Source: CBDBJR01 sp965206445
GTDB lineage: Bacteria > Pseudomonadota > Gammaproteobacteria > Arenicellales > Poriferihabitantaceae
NCBI GenBank assembly: GCA_965206445.1
Contig: CBDBJR010000002.1
Location: 744,001-808,000, forward strand
Length of the DNA: 64,000 bases
Direction of reading: 5' to 3'
Part shown: positions 17,110 to 25,768 of the stretch, piece by piece
How the letters are laid out: each line of letters begins with the position of its first letter
Position numbering within the stretch: position 1 is the stretch's first letter
Made by a program: the position numbers and the translations under genes
The notes under the pieces: generated by a model
Databases searched by the model: none
What the model was told of the DNA's origin: nothing
What the model saw: only the letters and a program-made list of their open reading frames with translations

Positions 17110-18171
17110 TTATGCCGCCGCCCCGGCCGGCGGCCGGCGGTCAGCGCGGTCGCGCAGGATCGCCTTGATCAACCCCGGCCCCTGATACACCAGCCCGGTG
17201 TACAGCTGCACCAGGCTGGCGCCGGCGTCGAATTTGTCGTTGGCCGCCTGCGCCGAATCGATGCCGCCGACGCCAATCAGCGCAACTTCGCCCTGCAAAT
17301 ACCCATGCAACAGCCGAATCGTCCGGGTGGATTTCTCCGCCAGCGGCGGGCCGCTGAGACCGCCCGCCTCGGCGGCCAGCGGATGCGACTCGACGCCGGC
17401 GCGCAGCAGCGTGGTATTGGTTGCCGCAATCGCCTCGATCCGATGCCGGCGGGACAGCTCGGCGATGGTGCGCAGCGCCGCCGCCTCCAGATCCGGGGCG
17501 ATCTTCAATACCAGCGGCACGTATCGCCCGCTCTGATCGGCCAGCCGCTGCCGCCGATGATTCAGGCTGTGCAGCAGATCATCCAGCGGCGCTGCCTGCT
17601 GCAACTCGTGCAGGCCGCCGGTATTGGGCGAAGAGACGTTGATCGCCACGTAGTCGGCCTGCGCGTATACCGCATCCAGGCAGAGATGATAATCCTGTTT
17701 CGCCCGCTCCAGCGGCGTGGCCGCATTTTTGCCGATATTGATGCCTTTTATCACCCCGCTGCGCACCGACCGCAGGTGGGATAAAAACGCCTGCAGGCCG
17801 ACACTGTTGAAGCCCATGCGGTTAATCATCGCCTGCTGCGCGCGCAAACGAAAAATGCGCGGCCTCGGGCTGCCGGCCTGTGGCAGCGGCGTCACCGTAC
17901 CCAGCTCCACCCAGCCAAACCCCAGCGCGGAAAAAATATTGGCGCAGTTGCCCTGCTTGTCCAGCCCGGCCGCCAGCCCCACCGGATTTTTGAATGGCAC
18001 CCCCATCACCTCAACCGGCTGATCGAACAGCGGCTGCTGCAACCCGCGCCGCAGCAGCTCGCCGGTCAACCGCGCATTGCCGAGCCGACGCAACACCGCC
18101 AGCGCGAGATTATGGCCGGTTTCGGCATCCAGGCAAAACAGCAGCGGCCGGAGGAAGGCGTACAGGTTCAC
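17110..18171 (-). CDS. pyrD: Dihydroorotate dehydrogenase (quinone), class 2
   Basis: The enzyme oxidises dihydroorotate to orotate and passes electrons to the membrane quinone pool, the fourth step of UMP synthesis. The 353 residues include the N-terminal membrane-association helices (NLYAFLRPLLFCLDAETGH), VMGVPFKNPVGLAAGLDKQG, the class 2 catalytic-serine segment AINVSSPNTGGLHELQ, and the FMN phosphate site VALIGVGGIDSAQAAND with LYTGLVYQGP. GTG 18171 is taken as start because class 2 enzymes begin near this helix; the in-frame extension upstream is low-complexity. Confidence 0.94.
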   Translation of the reverse strand: MNLYAFLRPLLFCLDAETGHNLALAVLRRLGNARLTGELLRRGLQQPLFDQPVEVMGVPFKNPVGLAAGLDKQGNCANIFSALGFGWVELGTVTPLPQAGSPRPRIFRLRAQQAMINRMGFNSVGLQAFLSHLRSVRSGVIKGINIGKNAATPLERAKQDYHLCLDAVYAQADYVAINVSSPNTGGLHELQQAAPLDDLLHSLNHRRQRLADQSGRYVPLVLKIAPDLEAAALRTIAELSRRHRIEAIAATNTTLLRAGVESHPLAAEAGGLSGPPLAEKSTRTIRLLHGYLQGEVALIGVGGIDSAQAANDKFDAGASLVQLYTGLVYQGPGLIKAILRDRADRRPPAGAAA

Positions 18172-18241
18172 GTCAGCGCCGACCGGGGCCGCCGGCAGTT
18201 GCGGTGATGCGGCCGGACCGGCGCATGACAATCGGCCCGGC

Positions 18242-19645
18242 TCAACCTGCGGTCGGCGGCAGCAGCGAGCGGGCCGCCGCGGCGGCGTTGCCGGTATAAC
18301 GCGCCGGGGTCAGCGCCAGCAAGCGCGCCTTGACCGCCGTCGGCAGGTCGAGTGATTGAATGAACGCGGCCAGCGTCGCCTGATCGATGCCGCCCGCCGT
18401 GCGGCTCAGCGCCTTGAGTTTTTCATACGGCTGCTCGATGCCATAGCGGCGCATCACGGTCTGGATCGGCTCCGTCAATACCGCCCAGTTGTCGTCCAGG
18501 TCACGCTGCATCTGCGCCGGATTCAGCGCCAGCCGGGCCAGGCCGCGGCCGCTCGACTGCATGGCCAGCAGCGCATAGCCGCAGCCGACCCCGAGATTGC
18601 GCAGCACGGTAGAATCGCTCAGATCACGCTGCCAGCGGCTGACCGGCAGCTTTTCGGCCAGATGGCCCAACAGGGCATTCGCCATACCCAGATTGCCCTC
18701 GGAGTTCTCGAAATCGATCGGATTAATTTTGTGCGGCATGGTGCTCGAACCGACCTCCCCGGGCGCCTCTTGCTGGTTGAAATAATGCAGCGCGATGTAG
18801 CCCCAGATATCCCGGTCGAGATCGAGCACGATGCTGTTAAACCGCATCAGGCCGTGGCATAGCTCGGCAATGTAATCGTGCGGCTCGATTTGCGTGGTCA
18901 GCGGCAGGTACTCCAGCCCGAGACCGGTCACAAAGGCGCGCGCAATCTGCGGCCAGTCGAGCTCGGGATAGGCGCACAGATGGGCATTGAAATTGCCGAC
19001 GGCGCCGTTGATCTTGCCGCAAATCGGCTGTTTTGCGACCGCGTCACCGGCCCGGCGCAGGCGGTCTGCCAGGTTGGCCAACTCCTTGCCCAGCGTGGTG
19101 GGCGTGGCCGGCTGACCGTGCGTCCGCGCCAGCATCGGGCAGTCGGCGTAGCGCGCCGCCAGCGACTCGACCTGCCGTATCAGCGCCTGCATTGACGGCA
19201 GCAATACCTGCTCCCGGGCCTGCATCAGCATCAAGCCGTAGGACAGATTATTGATGTCCTCCGAGGTGCAGGCAAAATGCACAAACTCGGACACCGCCGC
19301 CAATGCCTTGCGCGGCGCCAGTTGGCGTTTAATAAAATACTCGACCGCTTTGACATCATGCCGGGTCTCGGCCTCGATTTGCTTTACGTCGGCGGCGGAT
19401 TGCAATGAGAAATTGTCCACCAACTCGGCGAGAAACTGCTTGTCGGCGGCGGAAAACCCGGTGACCTCGCGAATGCCGGGTTGCTCGGACAGGTGCACCA
19501 GCCAGCCGACCTCAACCCGCATCCGCGCATGGATCAGCCCATACTCACTGAAAAACCGGCGCAGCGGCGCGGTATTGTCGGCATAGCGGCCATCCAGCGG
19601 CGATAGCGCGGTCAACGGACACAACGCGAGGGGCGCGGGATTCAT
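18242..19645 (-). CDS. purB: Adenylosuccinate lyase
   Basis: PurB cleaves SAICAR and adenylosuccinate to release fumarate in purine synthesis. The 467-residue protein begins CPLTALSPLDGRYADNTAPL, as gammaproteobacterial PurB does, and contains HFACTSEDINNLSYGLML, ARTHGQPATPTTLGKE and the fumarase/lyase signature GSSTMPHKINPIDFENSEG with its catalytic serine loop. ATG 19645 is chosen over the longer open frame because it matches the family N-terminus. The next gene upstream is mnmA, in the same direction with a 59-base gap. Confidence 0.96.
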   Translation of the reverse strand: MNPAPLALCPLTALSPLDGRYADNTAPLRRFFSEYGLIHARMRVEVGWLVHLSEQPGIREVTGFSAADKQFLAELVDNFSLQSAADVKQIEAETRHDVKAVEYFIKRQLAPRKALAAVSEFVHFACTSEDINNLSYGLMLMQAREQVLLPSMQALIRQVESLAARYADCPMLARTHGQPATPTTLGKELANLADRLRRAGDAVAKQPICGKINGAVGNFNAHLCAYPELDWPQIARAFVTGLGLEYLPLTTQIEPHDYIAELCHGLMRFNSIVLDLDRDIWGYIALHYFNQQEAPGEVGSSTMPHKINPIDFENSEGNLGMANALLGHLAEKLPVSRWQRDLSDSTVLRNLGVGCGYALLAMQSSGRGLARLALNPAQMQRDLDDNWAVLTEPIQTVMRRYGIEQPYEKLKALSRTAGGIDQATLAAFIQSLDLPTAVKARLLALTPARYTGNAAAAARSLLPPTAG

Positions 19646-19704
19646 GGGCCAGGCTCGACAGGGTGGGGCGTACTTGGAGCCAATCGAATCTGCGCGTCGA
19701 AGCG

Positions 19705-20778
19705 CTACTCGGCGGACTTGATCAGCCCGCCGCCGAGGCAAACGTCATCCTGATAAAACACGATCGATTGCCCCGGCGTAACCGCCCACTGCGGCTGCGC
19801 AAATTCGATGCGTGAGTAGTTCGACCCGAGCAGGGAAATGGTGCAGTTCTGATCGGTTTGCCGGTAGCGCGTCTTGGCCTTGCAGTTGGTCGGCAGAACC
19901 GGCGACGACTGCACTACCCAATGCAGCTTTTCGGCGATCACCATGCGCGCCAGTAACGCCGGGTGTTCACGCCCCTGTACGACGTAGAGAATATTGCGGG
20001 TGACATCCTTTTTCGCCACATACCAGGGCTCGCCTTCACCGCCAATGCCCAGCCCCTGACGCTGACCGATGGTGTAATAGCAGGCGCCCTGATGCCGCCC
20101 GATGGTTTTCCCCTCGAGGGTCTTGATATCGCCCTGGCACAGCGGCAGAAAGCGGCTGAGAAAATCGTTGAAGCGACGCTCGCCAATAAAACAAATCCCC
20201 GTGCTGTCCTTCTTTTCGTGGGTTGCCAGGCCGAGATTTTTCGCCGTCTCGCGCACCTGCGGCTTTTCCATCTCGCCGATTGGGAACGCCACGTAGCGCA
20301 GCGCATCCTGCCCCAGCGTATGCAAAAAATAGCTCTGATCTTTTTGTGCATCCTTGCCCTTGCACAGCAAATAACGGCGCTCATCCCGCCCGAGGCAGGC
20401 GTAGTGACCGGTGGCAATGTAATCCGCCCCGAGGTGCAGCGCCCACTTGAGAAACTCCTTGAATTTGATCTCTTTGTTGCACAACACATCCGGATTGGGC
20501 GTGCGGCCATTGCGATACTCCTGCAAAAACAGCTGGAACACGTTGGTCCAGTATTCATGCGAGAAATTCACCGTCTTCAGCTTGATGCCCAGATGCCGGC
20601 ATACCCCCATGGCGTCGGACAGATCCTCCTCAGCCGAGCAATACGCGGGCGTATCGTCCTCCTCCCAGTTCTTCATGAACAGCCCGGTGACGTGATGGCC
20701 GGCCTGCACCAGCTTGGCCGCCGCCACCGACGAATCCACCCCGCCGGACATGCCTACGATGACCTTATGCGTCGCCAT
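19705..20778 (-). CDS. mnmA: tRNA-specific 2-thiouridylase MnmA
   Basis: MnmA adenylates and thiolates U34 of Lys, Glu and Gln tRNAs, taking sulfur relayed from IscS through the Tus proteins. The 357-residue protein has the PP-loop GMSGGVDSSVAAAKLV, MKNWEEDD, the first catalytic cysteine in NPDVLCNKEIKF, the second in DSTGICFIGERRF, and the C-terminal tRNA-contact beta-barrel. Two TusA-like genes occur later in this window (51604 and 52626), but they are 30 kb away and their partner is unknown. mnmA next to purB is a common gammaproteobacterial order. Confidence 0.96.
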   Translation of the reverse strand: MATHKVIVGMSGGVDSSVAAAKLVQAGHHVTGLFMKNWEEDDTPAYCSAEEDLSDAMGVCRHLGIKLKTVNFSHEYWTNVFQLFLQEYRNGRTPNPDVLCNKEIKFKEFLKWALHLGADYIATGHYACLGRDERRYLLCKGKDAQKDQSYFLHTLGQDALRYVAFPIGEMEKPQVRETAKNLGLATHEKKDSTGICFIGERRFNDFLSRFLPLCQGDIKTLEGKTIGRHQGACYYTIGQRQGLGIGGEGEPWYVAKKDVTRNILYVVQGREHPALLARMVIAEKLHWVVQSSPVLPTNCKAKTRYRQTDQNCTISLLGSNYSRIEFAQPQWAVTPGQSIVFYQDDVCLGGGLIKSAE

Positions 20779-20861
20779 AGAGCCCCCGCCTGCACCCCTG
20801 ATGCATCACCGCCCGGACGCATTGCGCCCCGGTCACGCGGCAAAACCCATCGCCAGCCACG

Positions 20862-21563
20862 CTATTCACGGCCCAGCAAACGGCGCCAGAATGAACGCGG
20901 CTGCGGCTGTTCACGCGCCGCCCGATGCTCGATGATCCGATTCAACAAACTGAGATCGGCCCAATCCTCGGTCGCCTGAACAACCGGCAGATGGCCGTTT
21001 GGATAAAACCAGGAATCCACCACGTATCGTTTGCCGCTCTTCATTTGCTCGATCTGGCCGGCCCAGTGCTGGTCGAAAACCGCGCGTCGATACGCCTGTT
21101 CGACCACCCGATGGTGGCGCAATAAACCCATTGATTCAAACAATCGCATGTACACCGTTGTATTGACCGCCTCATCGATACAATCCAGCTGTCCCGGAAA
21201 CAGCGCCGCATGCTCGTTATTCGTAGCGGGCAGATCGAAGGCCAGGTCCTTATGCGTCGGCGTATAACGCCCAATCACCACCTCCATCCAGCCAATCGCC
21301 CGCCTGATTTGCTCACGCTCGGCGGCCGGTGTATCCGCCGGCGAGGCAAACCAGCCGGCAACGCCCTGCCAATCGCCCGGCGTCAACGGCACAATCGACC
21401 GGCGTTTGCAGCCAAAATCATAGCATACCGGAATCGCCCGGACTGAAACATCATCCGGTATCGCCACGTTGTGGCGGCCGGCGGCGGCCGATGCAATCAG
21501 GCTGACACCGAACAGCAGCAAGCCGAGACCAACGCCCCGATAACCCTGCTTCGAGGCGGCCAT
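20862..21563 (-). CDS. Conserved secreted protein of unknown function
   Basis: The 233-residue protein has an N-terminal signal-like segment (GVGLGLLLFGVSLIASAAAG), after which it should lie in the periplasm. The body contains conserved-looking blocks PVCYDFGCKRRSIVPL, IRRAIGWMEVVIGRYTPTHKDLAFD, GQLDCIDEAVNTTVYMRLFE and DSWFYPNGHLPVVQ, with paired cysteines that may form disulfides. I do not recognise a named domain, though the pattern looks like a conserved gammaproteobacterial hypothetical. ATG 21563 overlaps the yggX stop (TGATG), so it is probably translationally coupled to yggX. Confidence 0.65.
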   Translation of the reverse strand: MAASKQGYRGVGLGLLLFGVSLIASAAAGRHNVAIPDDVSVRAIPVCYDFGCKRRSIVPLTPGDWQGVAGWFASPADTPAAEREQIRRAIGWMEVVIGRYTPTHKDLAFDLPATNNEHAALFPGQLDCIDEAVNTTVYMRLFESMGLLRHHRVVEQAYRRAVFDQHWAGQIEQMKSGKRYVVDSWFYPNGHLPVVQATEDWADLSLLNRIIEHRAAREQPQPRSFWRRLLGRE

Positions 21564-21832
21564 CACGGATTGTCGGGCCGCCACTGGTCCGGCAGTTGGA
21601 CACCGTCACCAAAAAAATACGCCTCCATCTGCGCCGCCAGGTAGCGTTTATGCGCTTTATCCAGCGGGTTCAGCTTATATTCATTGATCAAAATTGTCTG
21701 CTGGCGCAGCCATTCCTGCCAGGCCGGCTTGCTGACCTGCTGCAGGATTCGCCGGCCCAGCTCCCCCGGCCAGGGAGCAAACTCCAGGGCTTCGGCGGGC
21801 TCACCAAGTTTGATGCAATCGACTGTCTTCAT
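21563..21832 (-). CDS. yggX: Probable Fe(2+)-trafficking protein
   Basis: The 89-residue protein matches the YggX family, small cytosolic proteins linked to iron trafficking and protection of Fe-S clusters under oxidative stress. It has DCIKLGEPAEALEFAPWPGELGRRI written across its N-terminal third, then TILINEYKLNPLDKAHKRYL and QMEAYFFGDG. The conserved cysteine is at residue 6. In many gammaproteobacteria yggX directly follows mutY, whose product is an Fe-S enzyme. Here about 2.7 kb of rearranged DNA separates the two (see 22531-24889). Confidence 0.94.
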   Translation of the reverse strand: MKTVDCIKLGEPAEALEFAPWPGELGRRILQQVSKPAWQEWLRQQTILINEYKLNPLDKAHKRYLAAQMEAYFFGDGVQLPDQWRPDNP

Positions 21833-22002
21833 ACGGATTTAAGGCGGCTGTTCAGGTCGGATTCTGAACCAAACCGGGATTATCTGCAACCGCTTGTATA
21901 AGCTCGGTGGATTCACCCCCGAAGTGCAACCGGTGGTGCCATGCCGCCTAAAGGAGGGGGGACATTCCTGTCCCCCGCTTGAAAAGGCTGACTTCCAGTC
22001 CG

Positions 22003-22225
22003 AAGTGCAACCCAGCCCCGTCTTTCCCGCGCAAGCGGGAATCCAGTCTAAAAAACCGACGGAAAGTGGCCTGATACATCGAAACAGGGGGCCGACTCTG
22101 AACAGCCAGGCGGATTTTCACTTGCTGCGGTATGCGGTTGGATGGATTCCTGCTTGCGCAGGAATGACGGCTTTGAGGCAAAAAAATCAACCCATTGCAG
22201 GGGTGGATTCAACCCCGAAGTGCAA
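22003..22225 (-). repeat. dRS3-like 228-bp repeat, inverted copy
   Basis: This is the reverse-orientation copy of the elements at 28528, 29366 and 30606. It contains two hairpins of the ATTCCnGCnnAAGCnGGAAT type, one at each end, and the connecting sequence is about 80 percent like the other copies by eye. The hairpins resemble the neisserial dRS3 repeats. The flanks 21900-22002 hold another partial copy of the end sequence (CCGAAGTGCAACC twice) and a GGGGGGACA...TGTCCCCC hairpin. No gene was seen from 21833 to 22530. Confidence 0.7.
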
Positions 22226-22312
22226 CCAATAGGCCTGTGCCGAGCCATGCCACTGGGCCGGTTGTTGCTCGGCGGGGCGAGTGGCGAGCTATTATAGATG
22301 TGTGTTTGCCCA

Positions 22313-22425
22313 CCCTCACCCAACCCTCTCCCACAGGGAGAGGGCTAAAACCGACAACCGCCTTCTCCCCCCGGGATAACTGGAAACTCCCTCTCCCTCC
22401 GGGAGAGGGCCGGGGTGAGGGCTGC
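22313..22425. repeat. CCCTCTCC-type palindromic repeat
   Basis: This second copy of the element at 5-118 has two CCCTCTCC/GGAGAGGG hairpins with a short centre containing CGGGATAAC. It lies in the rearranged yggX-mutY interval next to the 67-bp repeat, the same association as at the left edge of the window. Confidence 0.7.
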
Positions 22426-22433
22426 CGCACGAC

Positions 22434-22500
22434 CTGTATAAGTTCAGAAACCTTTGGCACTCTGCCCCGAGAGGAGAGCCATGCAAATTCACTATACCGG
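22434..22500 (+). repeat. 67-bp repeat, direct copy of minus-strand 282-348
   Basis: The segment starts CTGTATAAGTTCAGAAACC and ends CACTATACCGG, matching the reverse complement of 282-348. It sits between a CCCTCTCC element and the duplicated mutY fragment. Confidence 0.5.
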
Positions 22501-22530
22501 GCGCCGCCATCGCGACCGCCCGCACCGGGC

Positions 22531-22868
22531 CGGAGCGCGCTCATAACCGACGCAGCAGTTTTGCGACCGGTGCCAGCAGCCCGACCTCTGCCGGCAGCCC
22601 GACCTCGGTCGGCCCGGCCGGCTCATACCACAGCCTGTCCGGCGCGGCCGGTGGGTTCCCGGCCCGCCGCAAAGACAGCAATACCGGACTGATGGCGAGC
22701 GCACAATGGGTGAAATGATGCCGGATCGGCGCCAGTGTACGCTCTACCCGAACCTGCAAGCCCGGCTCCGAGCGGCACCAGGCCACCAGCTTCCCCTCCT
22801 CGCCGCCGGTCGCCGGGCCGGTCGCTGTCGTGTCTATCTGCGGCAGCGACCACAGCCCGCCCCAGATG
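22531..22868 (-). pseudogene. Duplicated 3' end of mutY
   Basis: This 338-bp segment is nearly identical to 24570-24889, the last 310 bases of mutY plus the bases just past its stop. It encodes the end of the NUDIX-like C-terminal domain (VERTLAPIRHHFTH and RRAGNPPAAPDRLWYEP) and carries an extra 18 bases repeating the GLPAEVGL region. It has no catalytic domain and no start of its own. Together with the real mutY end it brackets the ankyrin gene, as if that cassette had been inserted with a long duplication of the target. Confidence 0.8.
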
Positions 22869-22877
22869 TTTATTTCG

Positions 22878-22942
22878 AAAGGAGAACGGGTTTTCCAACC
22901 CGTTTATTTTAAATAACACGGACAGGAATGTCCGTGCTCCTG
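22878..22942 (-). repeat. 65-bp double-hairpin element, copy 1
   Basis: On the minus strand this reads ACAGGAGCACGGACATTCC, then a TGTCCGTG arm, an AT-rich centre (TTATTTAAAATA), and a second hairpin AACGGGTTGGAAAACCCGTT ending CTCCTTT. Other copies lie at 27622-27687, 33457-33521 and 51914-51978. Here it separates the mutY fragment from the ankyrin fragment. Confidence 0.8.
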
Positions 22943-22943
22943 T

Positions 22944-23145
22944 TGCGCATTACTTGCAGTTGGGCAGGCGTGATGGCTTTCCAGTTAATGGATGCAAGGC
23001 AATTCACATCCGCCGTGCAGTTGGGCAGGGTTGGGAGTAGCCGATATTATTGACGCACCCAAAAATGACAGCGAATCCCGGAATCAGAATCAGGGTACGG
23101 AGGTATCTCCTCGCCGTCGCCAGAATAATCAGATATTTTGTTCAT
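22944..23145 (-). pseudogene. 5' fragment of a second ankyrin-lipoprotein gene
   Basis: This stretch repeats, with divergence, the first 190 bases of the intact ankyrin gene (24280-24475). The lipoprotein signal is recognisable in one frame (LILIPGFAVIFGC), while the following NCTADVNCLASI region continues in another, so there is a frameshift. It ends abruptly at the double-hairpin repeat. It is a relic and not expected to be expressed as a useful product. Confidence 0.65.
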
Positions 23146-23158
23146 CGTTGTTTCTCTC

Positions 23159-24475
23159 TTAAGAACAGATGGAGATGCGTACTCGGTGAAGTTCAGTGCT
23201 GACTGGCAAACGGGGCCAATTATTTAGTTTTCCGCCTGCTTTTTTCAGGGCGTCAATGACGTTCTCACGGAGGCGATGGTTATGCTGTTCTTTTGTTGCC
23301 AAATCCAGTGGAGTGCCGCCGCTTTTATTTTTCGCATTGACATCCGCGCCCGCTTTGACAAGAGCAGGAACGATTTCGGCATTTCCGTAATATGCCGCCT
23401 TGTGAAGCGGAGTTTCGCCGTCTTTATCTTTCGCATTGACCTCCGCCCCCGCTTGAACAAGGGCAGAAATGACTGGGCCATAGTTGTATTCTGCCACCCT
23501 GTGAAGCGGAGTCTGGCCGTCTTTATCTTTCGCATTGATATCCGCGTCCGCTTTGACAAGGGCAGGAATGAATTCGGCATTTCCGCAATATGCCGCCCTG
23601 TGAAACGGAGTCAAGCCGTCTTTATCTTTCGCATTGACATCCGCCCCTGCGTTAATCATCGTCTGAATTTCGGCGGTGGTCATGGATGTCGATATCTTCA
23701 GGAGGCAGTCCGCATTTATCTTGCAACCGAAATTCGTTTTCGCACCCGCCTTTTCCAGGACTTTGATGGCACCCTGGTTCCATCCTACTTGTTTTGCCGC
23801 ACCCAGCGGAGTCAAGCCGTCTTTCGCTTGCGCATTGATATCTGCCCCCGCTTTGACAAGGATAGAAACGACTTCGGCGTTGTCCCATCTCCCGTGGTCA
23901 TCCGGTTGGGCGTTGCTCGCCGAGTGAAGCGGAGTCCAGCCGCTTTTACTTTTCGCATTGACATCTGCCCCCGCATGGATAAGGGCAGAAATGACTTCGG
24001 CGTTGTTCGACGGGTCAACGGTATGGGAGTCGCCCGCCGCCCAGTGAAGCGGCGTCCAGCCGTATTCATCTTTCGCATTGACCTCTGCCCCTGCCTGGAC
24101 AAGAGTAGAAATGTCTTCGGCTCTTCCATTAGATAGTACTAATCTGTGAAGTTGGGTCATGCCGTATTGACCCTTCGCATTGACCTCCGCCCCTGCCTGA
24201 ACAAGGGCAGAAACGACTTCGGCGTTATTCGTCCAGTGAAGCGGGGTACGACCGTTTCCATCTTTCGCATTGACATCCGCCCCTGCATCAATCATTACTT
24301 GCAGTTGGGCAGGCGTGATGGCTTTCCAGCTAATGGATGCAAGGCAATTCACATCCGCCGTGCAGTTGGGCAGGCGGGAGTAATCGGTATTGCCGGCACA
24401 TCCCACAATGGCAACGAATCCCGGAATCAGAATCAGGATACGGAGGTGTTTTCTTGTTATCGCCAAAATACGCAT
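23159..24475 (-). CDS. Ankyrin-repeat lipoprotein
   Basis: The 438-residue protein has an N-terminal lipoprotein signal (RILILIPGFVAIVGCAG, lipobox cysteine about residue 26) followed by about ten ankyrin repeats with the consensus AGADVNAKDKDGxTPLH. It has an internal two-fold duplication: the opening block NCTADVNCLASI...MIDAGADVNAK recurs mid-protein as CKINADCLLKI...MINAGADVNAK. Ankyrin arrays bind other proteins. A lipid-anchored one would act at the periplasmic or outer face, and such proteins are often enriched in host-associated bacteria, but no role is claimed. It sits inside the mutY-yggX interval, flanked by partial duplicates of itself and of mutY. Confidence 0.85.
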   Translation of the reverse strand: MRILAITRKHLRILILIPGFVAIVGCAGNTDYSRLPNCTADVNCLASISWKAITPAQLQVMIDAGADVNAKDGNGRTPLHWTNNAEVVSALVQAGAEVNAKGQYGMTQLHRLVLSNGRAEDISTLVQAGAEVNAKDEYGWTPLHWAAGDSHTVDPSNNAEVISALIHAGADVNAKSKSGWTPLHSASNAQPDDHGRWDNAEVVSILVKAGADINAQAKDGLTPLGAAKQVGWNQGAIKVLEKAGAKTNFGCKINADCLLKISTSMTTAEIQTMINAGADVNAKDKDGLTPFHRAAYCGNAEFIPALVKADADINAKDKDGQTPLHRVAEYNYGPVISALVQAGAEVNAKDKDGETPLHKAAYYGNAEIVPALVKAGADVNAKNKSGGTPLDLATKEQHNHRLRENVIDALKKAGGKLNNWPRLPVSTELHRVRISICS

Positions 24476-24579
24476 GCATTTTTTCGTGATTGCTGCCGCT
24501 TTCTTCTGGAATTATCTCGCGTAGCAGCGTGCGACTATAGCACATGGCACAACCGCAATCGAAGCCGCCCGGAGCGCAC

Positions 24580-25641
24580 TCATAACCGACGCAGCAGTTT
24601 TGCGACCGGTGCCGGCAGCCCGACCTCGGCCGGCCCGGTCGGCTCATACCACAGCCGGTCCGGTGCGGCCGGTGGGTTCCCGGCCCGCCGCAAAGACAGC
24701 AATACCGGACTGATGGCGAGCGCATAATGCGTGAAATGATGCCGGATCGGCGCCAGTGTACGCTCTACCCGAACCTGCAAGCCCAGCTCCGAGCGGCACC
24801 AGGCCACCAGCTTCCCCTCCTCGCCGCCGGCCGCCGGGCCGGTCGCAGTCGTGTCTATCTGCGGCAGCGACCACAGCCCGCCCCAGATGCCTTCACTCGG
24901 CCGTCGCTGTAGCAGGATCTGCCGCCGGCGGTTGAAAATAATGGTCATGACGGCGCTGCGCTGCGGTTTGGCCCGTTCAGGCTTGCGCTGGGGGAAGCGA
25001 TCGACCCGCCCGGTCCGGTACGCCCGGCAGGCGCCGTGCAGCGGGCAGGCGGGGCACACCGGGTTGTTGCGCACGCATACCGTCGCGCCCAGGTCCATCA
25101 TCGCCTGGGTGTAGTCGGCGACGCGATTTTCCGGCGTCAGCCGGTCGGCCAGCGCCCACAGCTGATCCTGCACCGGTTTGGTGCCGGGGTAGCCGTCGAT
25201 GGCAAAATACCGGGTCAATACCCGTTTGACATTGCCATCCAGAATCGGCCAGCGCTGTTGAAAGCAGAACGCCAGGATGGCCCCGGCGGTTGAGCGGCCC
25301 ACCCCGGCGAGCGCTATCACGTGCGCAAACTCGGTCGGAAACCGGCCATTGTGGTGCGCGACTATCTGGCGCGCGGCGCGGTGCAGATTGCGCGCCCGGG
25401 CGTAGTAGCCCAAACCGGCCCAATGGTACAATACGGCGTCTATCGGGGCCGCCGCCAGCGCGGCAAGGTCGGGGAAGCGTTGCATAAAATTGCGGTAATA
25501 GGGAATCACCGTGCTGACCTGGGTTTGTTGCAGCATGATCTCGGACACCCAGACGGCGTAGGCGCTGCCGCGCCGCCATGGCAGCTCGTGGCGCCCATGG
25601 CGGTCGAACCAGTGCAATAATTTTTGGGAGAATGTCTCCAT
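24580..25641 (-). CDS. mutY: A/G-specific adenine DNA glycosylase
   Basis: MutY excises adenine mispaired with 8-oxoguanine. The 353-residue protein has PWRRGSAYAVWVSEIMLQQT with the catalytic glutamate, the helix-hairpin-helix GVGRSTAGAILAF, catalytic Asp in ILDGNVKRVLTRY, and the [4Fe-4S] ligands CVRNNPVCPACPLHGAC (C-x6-C-x2-C-x5-C). A C-terminal NUDIX-like domain that reads 8-oxoG follows. The gene is complete although its last 310 bases are duplicated at 22531-22868. It is transcribed toward yggX, its usual partner, but now with the ankyrin cassette between. Confidence 0.95.
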   Translation of the reverse strand: METFSQKLLHWFDRHGRHELPWRRGSAYAVWVSEIMLQQTQVSTVIPYYRNFMQRFPDLAALAAAPIDAVLYHWAGLGYYARARNLHRAARQIVAHHNGRFPTEFAHVIALAGVGRSTAGAILAFCFQQRWPILDGNVKRVLTRYFAIDGYPGTKPVQDQLWALADRLTPENRVADYTQAMMDLGATVCVRNNPVCPACPLHGACRAYRTGRVDRFPQRKPERAKPQRSAVMTIIFNRRRQILLQRRPSEGIWGGLWSLPQIDTTATGPAAGGEEGKLVAWCRSELGLQVRVERTLAPIRHHFTHYALAISPVLLSLRRAGNPPAAPDRLWYEPTGPAEVGLPAPVAKLLRRL

Positions 25642-25768
25642 CGAATCAGAGTCGAAGCCGCTTTGAAGGTTAAATCCAGTCTATTTTATCGTATCCGTAC
25701 CGGATGCTGCGCTTGCCATTGCGGCGGGTATGGCGGCGCGGCATTCGGATCAACCCGGTGAAAACGTT

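Noticed and set aside
22000..22530. Frames through the dRS3-like and CCCTCTCC repeats before the mutY fragment
   Set aside because: They are built entirely from palindromic repeat sequence that is also found between other genes.
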